From Astrothelium macrocarpum (taxonomy: Eukaryota; Ascomycota; Dothideomycetes; Trypetheliales; Trypetheliaceae), in assembly GCA_021030915.1 (NCBI GenBank), contig JAGEMR010000010.1, positions 186,001 through 250,000 of the forward strand: a DNA stretch of 64,000 nt, given 5' to 3'. The notes beneath the pieces are model-generated. The model was not told where the DNA came from. It did not search any database and saw only the letters and a program-made list of their open reading frames with translations. The translations under genes and the position numbers were made by a program. Positions within the stretch are counted from its first letter, which is position 1. Each line of letters begins with the position of its first letter. Below, in pieces: positions 21,671-33,768 of this stretch.

Positions 21671-24600
21671 GTAATGCGGCGTTTTGTGGTGCTATCGGGT
21701 TCCAAAATATGAATAAAATTACGGTCGTCGTTCGCGAACAAAAGGGCTTTCACATTCAATACCCCTATGGCAGCTTTGCAGGCATTTCAGTGCACATCTC
21801 ACCGCTTTTGGTGTTGGTTTAGGGAAGTGGTTGGCTTACGGTCGTTCATCAATTTACCTTTTGAATTTTTCCCCACATTCAGACCGGCACGGCTGTTCGT
21901 CTGACAGCCGCCTTTGACGCTGCATCACGAATCTCACATCATTCACGGCTTCACGCATTCTTACATCGACTATTTGGCATATTACCCCAAAAGTTTGTTG
22001 CTTTTTCATCCTGCATGCACACCGTTCTATTTCTTGCATCACGAACGGAGTAATCTTGAGCAATTGTTCTACGAGCCATTTTCTGGTTTGGTCTATTGAT
22101 CCTACCCCAGACAGCTCTTTCTGGTTGGCCAACGTCGTTTGTGAACACGTGGTTGTCCAAATTGTACATAGAATCCCGAGTCCAGCACGTGCACTCAGTC
22201 ACAGCAAAAATGCAAGACTCGTCATAGACAATACCTTTATGCTTCTTTTGAACCGCGGATTCCGCAATTCGACCTGTTGGGCATGAAAAACATGCATGTC
22301 AGCTCTAGAGAATAGCACACTCTGTCGGCCATTTTCTACGTTGGCTCGTCTAACGCAAACGGCAATCCCGACACGTATGAGCGCGCTTAAAGTCCAACGT
22401 CACGATTGAATCTCGTGACAAGCTGACGCCTTGGAGCCTCGCACTGCCATTGGACCGTTTGGCAAACGCCCTCTGATTGATTGCCTGAAGCTGACTGCAT
22501 TCTCCTCACGGAGCGGGCCGCGATTGTGACGGGATTACCATAGTTATCGAGGCAACCCCCATAAAGTGAGACATGCTCACAGCTCACCAAGGCATACTAC
22601 TCTCGAGCTACGCGGCATTTACTAAATTACATGGCGGCACCCGGTCAACAGCAGCCTCGCAGTCTGTAGTTTGCCCAGATGCAAGCCTCGTATTGAGTCC
22701 ACACAACCAATTTCAGCCCGATGAGGAGTCGTGTGCATGGTGCCGACCTGGCCTGGCACCCTGCACTCTCTGCGCAGGGCGGCAAGCTGGCACGAATGGG
22801 CGAATGGTACTAGGCCTTCACCGGCAGGAAATTGCTTATTCATTGCCGCTATCGCAATACCAATGCCCCAAACTTGCCAAATCGTGTATTGTGACGTTAC
22901 ACCAGATACGCGAACCATTTCGCCCGGGGGGGTGCATTGCATCTCGCTATCATTTGCTCTATGCCCACCCTGTCTTAACTATTCGACGTCGACGATAATC
23001 CGGTGATCTGATTGCGTTGACGAGCCTTGAGCAATCAGACGGATAGCTAAGAATATGCGAAAGCTTGGCGGATCTGCAGGGCGGTAGTCGGGGCATCCTT
23101 TTGACAATGCAACACCACATCCAGTCTCATTTCTCGGAGAACATTGCATCGCCCTGCCTTACAAGGCGCGCCCTAGCCTACGGGTGGTTCGGAAGTTGTT
23201 CGTGATTTAGGCTGCAGTAGTTCCACGAAAACGACTTAGGATTCATGAGTCCATCGTAGCAAAACTATGGGCCATTGAGCAAATTGCCCCGCATCCTGTT
23301 TTCGAGAGCCAACATCTAAACAATGAGGACAACTTAGCGGGGCGCACGTACTTCGTACGCCGGGTCAAACGGAACCGAAATGCATGTACGCTCCCTGCGT
23401 AAACAAAACGGGCAAACTCACATTTGTTCTGCCGGTTTGTAGATGAAATGCCAGTATCGATTTGATTCAGTGCATCAACAGCCAATGATTTTCATTTTTG
23501 TAACACAGCCTTATCCCGGCATCAGCTTGTCCCTCGTTTACGCTACACTATGGATTAGTCTAGATCATTCTTCTCCCCAATAGCTGGTGGAGATAATGAC
23601 TAGGGGATCCCACATATTGGCAAACAGTCTTTACATCTTCAATTCGACAACGCCCCACGGGAAAGCCCGGAGGCCATTCTTTAATCGAAGCGAAGTCTGA
23701 CATGATGTCGAGCCAACTAACAGCACTTAGCTTTGTCGGTTCGGCCCACATGTGGGATAGCATTACTCTATAGTGAGCAGTTGTAGGATTCTCTAGTAAG
23801 ACCATCGTATCCAGAGCTGCCACCTATCTTACCAACGGCACCGAGTAAAGGGCTCGAGATGAATTGTTAGGTCAATGTTTGGTCTCAGACTCCAGACCCG
23901 AGGGCGGCCATGTGCCATGAAACCCGATTTGCTGGACTGGTATCTTGCATAGATTTTGAATAATAGAAATCTGACTAGAGAAAACAGTCATCGGAATCTC
24001 TCTCATGTCTCAACCAATCCTACTGAACCCACTTTGCCTTGCCATCATCAGCTAATCATGCCGTGTTCTTACCTACTGATCCCGTGTTTGTACAATCAGC
24101 AACGTGGACGGAAACGGTGGAGCATTGGCCTTGTGTTCAATGTCTTCAGGATTAGGTAATTCCCGATAACTGGTAGGTTGTTTCGTTTTGCTTTTCAAAG
24201 ATGCCGCTTCCGAGTCCCGCTTCGGCTGAATCATCGGTCCACTAGGTCCACCAGGCCTGTACTCCTCTATTAGTCATGAATATCTCTTTTGCCATTAATT
24301 GCTGGCCTTGTCATAGCCTCGATTTCAATAATGTCCACCCACCTATAGCGCTGCAGACCATTCCACTGGATCCGCTGTGTGTGCGCTCAGTCGTAAGCTT
24401 GTTGCTTTTTTTCCTTTTAAAAGCTTTGGAACGGAAAGAATCAAGGCCAAGGATAAGACGCGTACCATGTGTGATGACGGTGCCGTGGCACGGATCAAAG
24501 CGGCTGCAATCATCACTCAATTTCATTCGCATTGGCTTGTCCAAGTTTCATTGGCACAAAGGTCTTAGGTTTCATACTTTCCTTCTCCACAGACATCCTG

Positions 24601-27600
24601 CCCTAACCATTGAACGCAGCTGGCTGTCTATTGCACGGCTGTCGCAAATTGGCAACCAAAATCACTAAATAGAAACGACGATTAAGGCGTCAATCAAGTA
24701 CATGAACTGAACAAGTCGTTCCTAAATAGATACAAATAAGACCAAAGCTAAGCTGAGTCGCCTAGTTTGTCAAGACTCGTGATCTGAAGCAAACAAAATC
24801 CTAGTGATTATTGATCGTCATGATTGATGTTGGTAAATGCTGCTAATGAAATTCAAGACGGCAAGGTTGCACCACATTATCATCAAACTCGCTGAAAAGG
24901 TCGATTGAATTTGAACATTACGGTATGATGTGGGATAGACGCGCATAAGAGTAAAGGCAGCAAATGTCGAGGAACGGACACAAAACGAACACTCGTTTTC
25001 CAATAGGAAGTCCATTATTGGATCAAAATCCTCTATTTACTCGCGCAGTGGTTGCAATAAGAAACATCGCTCGCAACCGCCAAACATATAATCACCACAC
25101 ACCTTGTTAGAAGAACTCCAAACTATCATAAACAATGAGACACCATAACCAACTCGTTGTGACTTAATCCTAAACACTTTCTTCTCTGTTATCCTTGAAA
25201 GTCTTCTAACAACGCGAATAGCGATTATACCTCTCGCGGGCGCAAGCATTTCTTATTACAATCCCCGATGCCCGTGCAGCCAGGATTATCCCAGCGTTTT
25301 GCCCTAATATACATGCTTCAGTTCATAAGACTACCGACAATGGAGAATCTTAATGAGAGCTATATGCAGATCCTTGAAATTTTATGCCACTGATTATTGA
25401 CTAGCATAGGGCTTATTACCAAAGTGTTCATGTTCAACGTTCTCCTAATGCTCGTTTCAAGCCATTGTCCATTCTCTGGTGCTTGACCTCACCTAATTTG
25501 TAGGCTCATATTACAAATCAAAGGTATAATGAGTTAGGTAACCCTGAATGCTCTACAGACTTACCTGGTATCTGTATGTTCAACGGTCGGAGGACATCAA
25601 CGGTAGTCTTCGACAATCAGGAATTTAAAAATTGAAATACTAACTAATAGTGAATAATTTCTAGAACTACTCTGATTTTCTCGAAAACGGCCTTTTGCTT
25701 TACTGGTAATTTAACCCCACATGGAGACGGCAATCGTTCCTTATCAATGACAAGAAACGTACAAATAGCTATGGACTAATATCACTTTCGTCAATGTCGT
25801 ATGACAATTCATGAGCACATTTCGCACGACTAAGTTGATCGAGCGCCTTTGAATAGTTGCTTTTTCGAGTAAGCCAGGAACGCATTGGATAAACGATGCA
25901 AGCACAACAGAATCATACCACAATCTTCTCACCAAACGTCGGGACATGTAGCAATACACGAGAATCACTCCACGCACCCTCAAAGCCCGAATCGATGCTC
26001 GACGGAGACGGGCCGTAAGAAATGCTGCACAGACAACAACCCTAAGGCAGCCCGTGGTCACTGATGAAGAGGTTTTGTACCATACTGGCTACGATCGTAG
26101 TGGACGGATCGGTCTTATAAGGCGACCCATCTCCTGCATTGCATGTGGGTCGTCTCGTACCCGGCACCCAGCCATGGACTTTGCTGGGTTGGCATGCAAG
26201 AGGAATTGCGTACAGGTTAGCTCCGCGAGCAGACAGAGGTCTGGACGCATTTCCCCACATCCGAAGCGACTTTTCGACTGAGCTACACAAGAAAACAGGC
26301 TACTTTGTAGTGTGCAGCCGTGGGGCGGAAAACTTAACGTGATGCGCTCTCCCAGAAAACGCGAATGATAGTCAGTAGCCAACCGACTCACGGTCTACGT
26401 CTTGCCGAACCCGACTGCATAACGACATACTGATCTGTGATTTTCGTAAATGAAGAACATCATTTCTGACTGCGCAGGAACCAATTAGGGCTGTGAGTAA
26501 ATCACAATATGCTTCACGTAGCAAGCCCACCTCCAGTTCGGCAGTTATGAGAGCGCTTGACTGCTACAGGTAAGCTATGCGGATGTCCCCGTAACTCAAA
26601 AATTGTTCGAAGGCTAGGGTGGCATAGGAATTGCATAGATTATACCCCACAGGTTCAAATGCATACCTTACAGTGATTCTTCCGTTTTTATACACGTGCA
26701 GGCACTGATGAATGAGGTCGCTCTAACAACCCTGTCCATAGTGTCCGGGTATATCCTTGTGATCCGGCACCGTCGACCATTTGCACTGATTTAGTGCCTC
26801 TTCATGGACTTAGGATGAGTAGATGATGAAAGACTCCGTCCGGTGTCCAATTTCATTTTTGCCTGAATCAGTATTGATCGCTGTTATTGCTGACAGAAAG
26901 CCCGGACATCCTTGAAAATGCGAGTGTTGCTTGTCCGAAATGTGCACTTCCGAATTCGCGTCTTGCCAAATATGTGAACAAATAGAGTTCTGACAATGCA
27001 GGGCCAGATGCTTGTGCGACAGTCTTATGGATTCAGAGCAGGTACATTTAAGTGTCTGCATTGTTCCCATTATGACACCAAACCCTTGTTTCAGGTACCA
27101 CTACTGCGGGCAATGCGTTTTTGATCTTGATCTGACGGATACTAGCAGACGCTAGAAACAACGTGTCTCTAGCCTTGGTCGGGTAGTCTTGCTCTGATTG
27201 CCCATAATCAATGAGGTGTACTTTTATGCATTTGAAGGACGTTTACAATCGTCGGTCGGACCTTGTGGATGGTATTTGAGCCTTTCAAAAGTACCATCGC
27301 TTGAAGCTAATGTTGTATAATGATTGTGAATTTTGAGACCATTTTGTACCGAGACCGGATCTCTCGATAACAGCATCGGAATCCTAAATCGCGTAGACTC
27401 TCAAAATTATCGAAAGTAACCGGAAGTTGTCACAACCAGAATCATCATCGGAAGATGAGAGAACCGTACACTGGCCCCCAAAGATAAGAAGACTACCTGA
27501 CCTAGTAACAGGAGGATCGAGCCATTTACCCATATTTGGAGATTCAACAAGTTGATCAGTTTGCAAGATGCCGCGGTTGGAGCAAAGCTCTGTGCTTCTT

Positions 27601-28509
27601 TGTGAATGTCGAGACAAAGTGCGCATAATTTTGCGGCAGGGCGGGCCGCAAGTATACGATTCTGGCGTGTTCCTGCAATTCCATGACTCGGCCGCGGAGG
27701 TTCTGCCCACTGCAGTAGGTGCTGATGCTTTCTGCAAAGCTAAAAGTCAATCAAAAATGTCCTGGTGCTGATCGCGGAAAAAGCTGCTGGGATTGATTAG
27801 GAAAAGGAAAAGGTCACCGACGATCCCTCACCGGGCCGGCACGCAGGAAAAGCGGGGTGCAAGCGGCGGCACGATCCCGAGCTTGAAAGAACTTGTAGGG
27901 CTGGACATAGCTGTTGGGTAATGTGAGACACGAAATGGAAATGAAGAGCGGATAGAATATATCCCGAGACATTGAATGCGGGCTAAATTATGCGTAATCA
28001 AGGCAAACTCACTGCAGGAGACCCATTGAACTTCTAATGGCTCCAAAAACTCGGCTTAGCTGAACACCACCCCGCGCTGGCTTCCCATCGAATTCCATGC
28101 CTGCATGCAGTCAGCACAATGGACAAGGGTCTCGGGGCCCAGCGAACCGAGAGCGAGCCGTGTTTGGGCTGCGCTAAGCTATCAGGCAGTCTGCTAAATA
28201 GTTTTCGAGTTGTCTTTCCGGGTATGGTGGAATTAAAAAAGAAAAGAAAAAGTGGACAATTTAAATTGCCTTTCCAACGTATATTGCATTCTTTCCTCTG
28301 TTTACCAATGACCTGGAATGGACAAAATGACCGTAGACCACAAGATGTCAGCGTCGTTGATTTGCGTAGATAAGCACAAAGGATCAGCTGAGCGTCAGCT
28401 GAGGACCCAGCGCCTAAACTTTATGGATGAAGCATCTTTTTGAAGATATTCCATTCCTCGATCTGATGAATAGCATCTGCTTTTGACTTTGAGCAATATC
28501 CTAGCCATG
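21671..28509. other. Gene-poor stretch of about 6.8 kb
   Basis: No ORF on either strand matches a known family, and none has convincing splice-linked partners. Composition varies: near-balanced at 22.3-24 kb, AT-rich at 24.7-25.7 kb. Minus-strand ORFs at 23560..23823 (87 aa) and 27556..27750 (64 aa) have protein-like composition but no supporting context. I see no terminal repeats or transposase/polymerase motifs. Confidence 0.5.
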
Positions 28510-29284
28510 TCACGGATTCTGTGAAGGGACAGAAGGAAAAGTTGATGGATTGTTCAGCCTCTCCCTGTTGCGTTTTGCCAGTTCCGCATTACGTATTCGA
28601 TCCAGTCGCATTTGATAGAAATTCCTGGATTGCGTTTGTCCATGTCAGTGCCCATTAATTAGGCTGGGAGCGAAAATGAACTCTCCACCATGCACGTAAA
28701 AAAGAAACCACTTTGCCTACTTTTGCAAGGTAAAGATTCTGGGACCATCCTCAGATTTGGACTCGGCCGTGGACAACTCCTTGATCTTGCCCATACTCTA
28801 TTAGTGAACGGGCATTGGGAATGCAAAGACAGACCACCAACCTTTTCTTCTTTCTCCCTCTCGTCTTGGGCGTCTTCTGCGTCCTCATCTTTCTTTTCCT
28901 CCTTTTCTTTCTCTGCTTTTTTGCCTTTCTCGTCCTTTTTCTTCTGCATGCGTTTCTCCGCCTTGCGCTTCTGTTTTTCCTCGTACTCCTTCTTTACCCT
29001 TTCAATCTCCTCTTCCAACTCTTGCCGCTTCTTCTGCGCTGCAGCTTCCGCCTCATTAACGATTGGCTGGCAGAAACCCCTATCTTTGAGATGCCCCACA
29101 CATATGTAAAAGTGATCCTAAGCCAGCATGAGAAAGGAACAAGCCTTACCACAAACGGCAAATGCTTCAATACCTTGTTGTCGGGCGTAATTAAAACGCT
29201 TGTGGATGGCTTGTAGCAAACGTAGCAGGCTTTGGCTCCCGAGTCCGCGACACGTCTGTGGTGCCATACGTTTGGAATTGACAT
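28510..29284 (-). CDS. VFA1: VFA1, Vps4-associated protein 1
   Basis: Small endosomal protein that binds the ESCRT-III-disassembling AAA ATPase Vps4. Four exons, complement(29174..29284), (28842..29117), (28721..28797) and (28510..28624), encode 192 aa (yeast 203). The N-terminal Cys-rich domain reads SGAKACYVCYKPST ... DNKDHFYICVGHLKDRGFC, a zinc-site-like CxxC...C...C. A long Lys/Glu coiled coil and a C-terminal LQKNFYQMRLDRIRNAE helix follow. Introns are 56, 44 and 96 nt, all in phase; the 44-nt intron has a CACTAAT branch. The start at 29284 matches the family N-terminus; an in-frame ATG at 29362 is rejected. Confidence 0.9.
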
Positions 29285-30735
29285 GGCATTGATGATCACA
29301 GTCCAAGAGCGTTCAGATGGATGGAGATGATGAGAGCTGGCACGCGGCATAAGCTTGCTCAAGGAGCATGGAGCATGTGGCTGGCTACCTAGTCAAGTCC
29401 GGAACGAGGTTGAGCCGAGAGCCGATCTTCCACTTGCTATCGTGTTGAGCAACCACTTTCCCACGTCTTCGCTATCACCAACCGCGCGGAATACAAGTTC
29501 GACTGGCAAGTGATCTAGTCTTGAAGACTTGATAGCCGGCTACTCCCTCAATTTGATCATTTACCTTGTCTGGTTGTTCACACATCACTGCATATGTAAT
29601 CCTTTCGTCACCAGTTTCCATTTTTCAATTTCCGTACGTCATATCAGCACCTATGATTCCCTTTCAAGATCTGACTAGGAACATTGTGATTGGCACATTC
29701 GAGGTACCCTTTGATTTTGTTAAAGGCCTTCCCAACTCCTCATGGCCTCGTCATCACCAGACAAGTCCCTGTTTTCTCCTGTCTAGTCCCCATTCAGCCT
29801 TAATTGAGACCTACATCCAGCTGTTTCAACAAGGAATGTTTTGGACCGTGAAAAATGAAAATTAGTAGCTTGCATATTCGGGAGACACAAATGCAATTTC
29901 ACGCTACCAGAAACTTGAGACCGGTTATTTAAATATATCTTTGAGAACTATGACGTCTATTATGGTTGTACAACACCCCCGAGATGTGTATCGTGAGTTT
30001 CGTCTTTTGCGGTTTGTGACATTTTCTCTCGCGAACTTTATGCTTCCGTCTTGTTACTGAGGTGATAGGCTCCAACATAGCAGGCGTTTTACGACGTACG
30101 ATGCGTACACCTTCATATTCACCATTTCTTTCACTAAAAACCCACAACGGCTTCGTTATCTTCTCTATGTTTAGACATCCAACTACTGCGAACAGTTCTG
30201 GAGCATGTTTACTCCATTTCTTACTTTTCTAGCAGACTTATTCACAGAGATCCACGTTCACATACTCTGGATTCACAAAATCCCGTCTTCGCAGAACTCT
30301 GCATTCACAGAAACCATGAATTTGGTGAAGACCATTTCAATTTTTTCCCGTCTTTTCAGGCTGGTCTTGATTGAAATTGGAACACATTTTACACGGCCTT
30401 CATCGGACCCCCGAGAAGGCGCAAAGCCGCCTTTCGAATCACCATAAGATTTCACCAAACTTGGTCAAATTCATGGCAGATTTCTTTCCTGACTTTGCAT
30501 TCACAGTATCGTTGACATACACTTGATCGAGTAAGATTTAGTGATGAGAAAAGGAGACTGTTCCCTGATAGACTGTATGAAAGCGATCACAGTCAGCTTC
30601 TATTACACTCTGGCCAATTGCCTTAATCGCGATCATACTGCTCCGATTTGGAGTCTCTATAGGTCGCATGTCCATAAATTCGTGAAATAATGTCTCTCTC
30701 AAGATGACAAAGTACGTCCGCCTTGTGTTTTTGGC
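29285..30735. other. Intergenic, AT-rich, no gene recognised
   Basis: About 1.45 kb between VFA1 and the decayed ORF region. Short ORFs only; a plus ORF at 30205..30447 is not recognised. Confidence 0.45.
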
Positions 30736-31745
30736 GTGATTTTACTCAACCTTCAATTCTCAGCGCTGTACCTGACTCATCCTGAACGTATCCAATTCTA
30801 TGCAACATCCACAACACATGAAAGCGTTTTGAGCACACTTTCTGACTTTCGTTTTCGTGGAGGTACCATGAATATTAAGCGTGCTGAACAGCGTCCTGGT
30901 CGTCATTATCTGCGAAACGAGCCAGAATATTTTGAAATTATTATACCTCTAAATGAAGGGATGCAAGAGAGACATGGTCGGCCACGAGAAAGGAAAAAGG
31001 AGCATATAGAGCAGCAAGAGTAACAATTGGAAGAAATGTCACAAGGAAGCAGGACAACGCTAAAATGTGACTGAATACAGAGAAAGATTCTGTGCGTCGA
31101 TATCAAAGTAGCTTGGCTCATTCTTCCCATTCAGAACACCTGGCGTGTTTGGGATAGCGGTAAGTCCTGACTCTATGGAAAACCAGTTACTTAGATCTGC
31201 TTCGCTATGTCATACGAGTTCCTTGCAAATCTCGAAATTTTCCTTCAAAACGGTATCTCATGACATTTTTTTCTTTACGAAACGCAGAAGCGCAACAGCA
31301 TTTTTGAGACCCTGAGCATAACGAACTGGAGGAAAGATTCCACAAACAGAAGAAGGCTATGGAAGAAAAGAACAGAGAGTCAGCGAGGCAGCATAACGAG
31401 CGCGAGAGGTTGGAAGCGTCGGAAGAGAAAAGATGGCCTGCTAACGAGAGCGCAACATCCCTCGGAAGGAATTGAGAGATTGGCAAAAGAAAATGGTTCG
31501 ATTGAGCAGCCGTTTCATGCAATCCACAAACTCAATCTTCTCCAGCCGTTGCTCTGCTTGCTCTAGGCACAACTCTTTTCATCATAGCTTGGCCGAGCAA
31601 CAACAAAACGCTACAACGAGAGTGAGCTTGGCAGAAAAAGGGACAAATGCTATAGCGAAAGCGATTATAGATGAGCAAAGACAAAACACTATAACGGAAG
31701 TGAGCTTGGTAGAGAAAAGAAACAAATAGTATAACGAGAGTGAGC
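30736..31745 (+). pseudogene. Probable decayed coiled-coil gene
   Basis: Plus-strand reading frames interrupted by stops and shifts. First an open stretch (30736..31023) with GRHYLRNEPEYFEIIIPL followed by a Glu/Arg/Gln-rich run. Then, in another frame near 31290-31470, a strongly charged coiled-coil-like piece (EHNELEERFHKQKKAMEEKN...). Then imperfect repeats of GAGAGTGAGCTTGGCAGAAA type around 31617, 31698 and 31733. No single ORF spans them and I do not recognise the parent family. It could instead be an unannotated gene with introns. Confidence 0.35.
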
Positions 31746-32700
31746 ATTGGCGAGCAAAATCAGCCAAACACATGTTTGGAATATCCTAATACTACTTTGA
31801 GCAATAAAACGTACTGATCCCGTTCTTGAGAAACTCTCTTAAGAGTTGCACTAGCTGCTATTGTACAAGGTCTCCTTAGTTCGCTTCGAGCAGAAAGTCT
31901 CTCTCACAGTCTGCCATATTTCTTTTCACGTGGACTTGTAAGGTGTTTGTTGTTAGCACTGTGGTATCAGCCAGATGCGACGAAGAACGCCTAATTAGTT
32001 GAAACTATATTATTCAAAAGAAATTTGTCACAAGGTCTAGCTAGAAATAGAACTTGATCAGTAGCTAACACGCTACTCCCAATCCCATTCAAATCTACGT
32101 TTAGATGTGAGCAAATCATCATAATTCATTTATTGATCTTTTATAAAAGGCACAGAAAGCCTGTCGCAGCTACGATGACAGACACCTCAAAGGTACCGAT
32201 AATGCGATAAGACAAAGATCTTTTGGTCGTGTCCCACTATGCCTACTAATCATTGGAGATAGCAAACCTCAAGGTACCTTACGTCTGTAACTTCCTCCAT
32301 TGAAAACGTGTGACGTCACAGTTTTCCATTCTGCTGTGCCCCTCGGAGAGAAATTACATCCATGGTAGTGCATCTCACGTCTCTGGACGTTTGGGTCATC
32401 TGTCATATGCTATCGTCCTCGCATGATCAGTAATCCATTAGCTGGTATTAGCCAAAACAAAGCTAAACTTGCGATTCCGTTCTGTTCTGCGAAAGCTACG
32501 ACTACTGAGTTCAGAATTACGGATGTCAATCCATCTACGCAAAATCAGAGTTTAAGTGGAAAGCTCTGGTTCTACTCTTAGGCTTTTGCAGCTTGATCTT
32601 ACGTGCTTCTCGTTCTCTTTTCCCTTCTAAGTACTAGCTTAATTCTTCAAAAGCAAAAGATTCTTATTGCGTCGCCGAGGACGTGACGTGGATTACCGTG
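31746..32700. other. Intergenic upstream of the SDR gene
   Basis: About 950 nt, AT-rich, no gene seen. Confidence 0.45.
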
Positions 32701-33623
32701 ATGTCTTCTCAAATCGTATATTTCATTACTGGAGCAAATAGAGGTATCCTTTCTGAGGGGCCCTACGATGTTTCTATCGTTGTTCGGTCTATAAGGTCCA
32801 AGGAGATCTTCTGACTTCATCTACTCAGGAATCGGCCGCGCGTTTGTAGGACGATACCTCCTCCACCCTTCCACCATTGTGATCGCGGGCGTTCGCGATG
32901 TCTCTAAACCGGACTCCCAATCCCTTTCCTCCCTTTCTACCGCGGCTGATAGCAAACTTATCATTGTTCCCATTGGCGACTCGTGCAAGGACGAAGGCAT
33001 TAAGACCGCCATCGCAGAGCTAGGTACCCGCTACGGGATCGATCACATCGACGTAGTGATCGCCAACGCCGGCATTGCTGATTACTCGAATTGTTCCCCT
33101 TTGCGCACAATCGACATTGCGGACCTCGACAAACATATTCAGACCAACACGTATGGTTCGGTACGCCTCTATAAAGCTGCCTATCCCCTACTTGAAGCGA
33201 CACACGTCCAGTATGGCAGAGAACCAAAGTTCATAGCCATCAGTGCCATCCTCGGAAGCATGTGGTACATGGATGAGTTTGAATTCCCACAGCTCAGTTA
33301 TTGTGTAAGCAAGACGGCACTGAATTGGCTAGTGCGCCAGATGCAGCGTGAGACAAAGTGGCTATGCGCGTTCCCACTGCATCCTGGCTGGGTGCAGACT
33401 GATATGGGCCAGGCCGGTGCGGACACATTGGGGCAACCCCATGCACCAACGACATTGGAGGAGAGTGTGGAGGGAATGATGAAGGTGGTGAGTAGATTTA
33501 CTGAAGCGGTGCATCTGAGAAGTACCCGAACGGAACTGATCAAATATTTAGATTGCCAATGCCAAAAGAGGGGAGACGCTAGGCCCTTTTCTTGATTTTA
33601 ATGGGAATGAGATTCCGTGGTAG
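32701..33623 (+). CDS. Short-chain dehydrogenase/reductase (SDR)
   Basis: Classical NAD(P)-dependent SDR, 257 aa. Exons 32701..32743, 32829..33487 and 33552..33623. Cofactor motif TGANRGIG is built across the first intron (85 nt). Also seen: NAG in VIANAG, a structural Ser in AISAILGS, the catalytic YxxxK (YCVSKTALN) and PGWVQTDMG. The second intron (64 nt, GTGAGT ... TTTAG) restores an SDR-like tail GPFLDFNGNEIPW; reading through it would give an unrelated Cys-rich tail. Resembles the norsolorinic-acid ketoreductase-like SDR branch, but substrate is unknown and no biosynthetic cluster surrounds it. Confidence 0.9.
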
Positions 33624-33768
33624 CGCAAATCTGGATTATATCATTACAGTGGAGTATGAGTGTACCCCTAATAAGTTTACAGGTCTATAGACTCTTTCTA
33701 GTTCCGTGTCTCATGACAAACCAACACCTATCGCAATGCATACGAATAATCACCCTGGCAAGACCCCT

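Noticed and set aside
28690..29216. Hydrophobic plus-strand ORFs opposite VFA1
   Set aside because: They arise from the reverse complement of a Lys/Glu-rich coiled coil, which reads as Phe/Leu/Ser.
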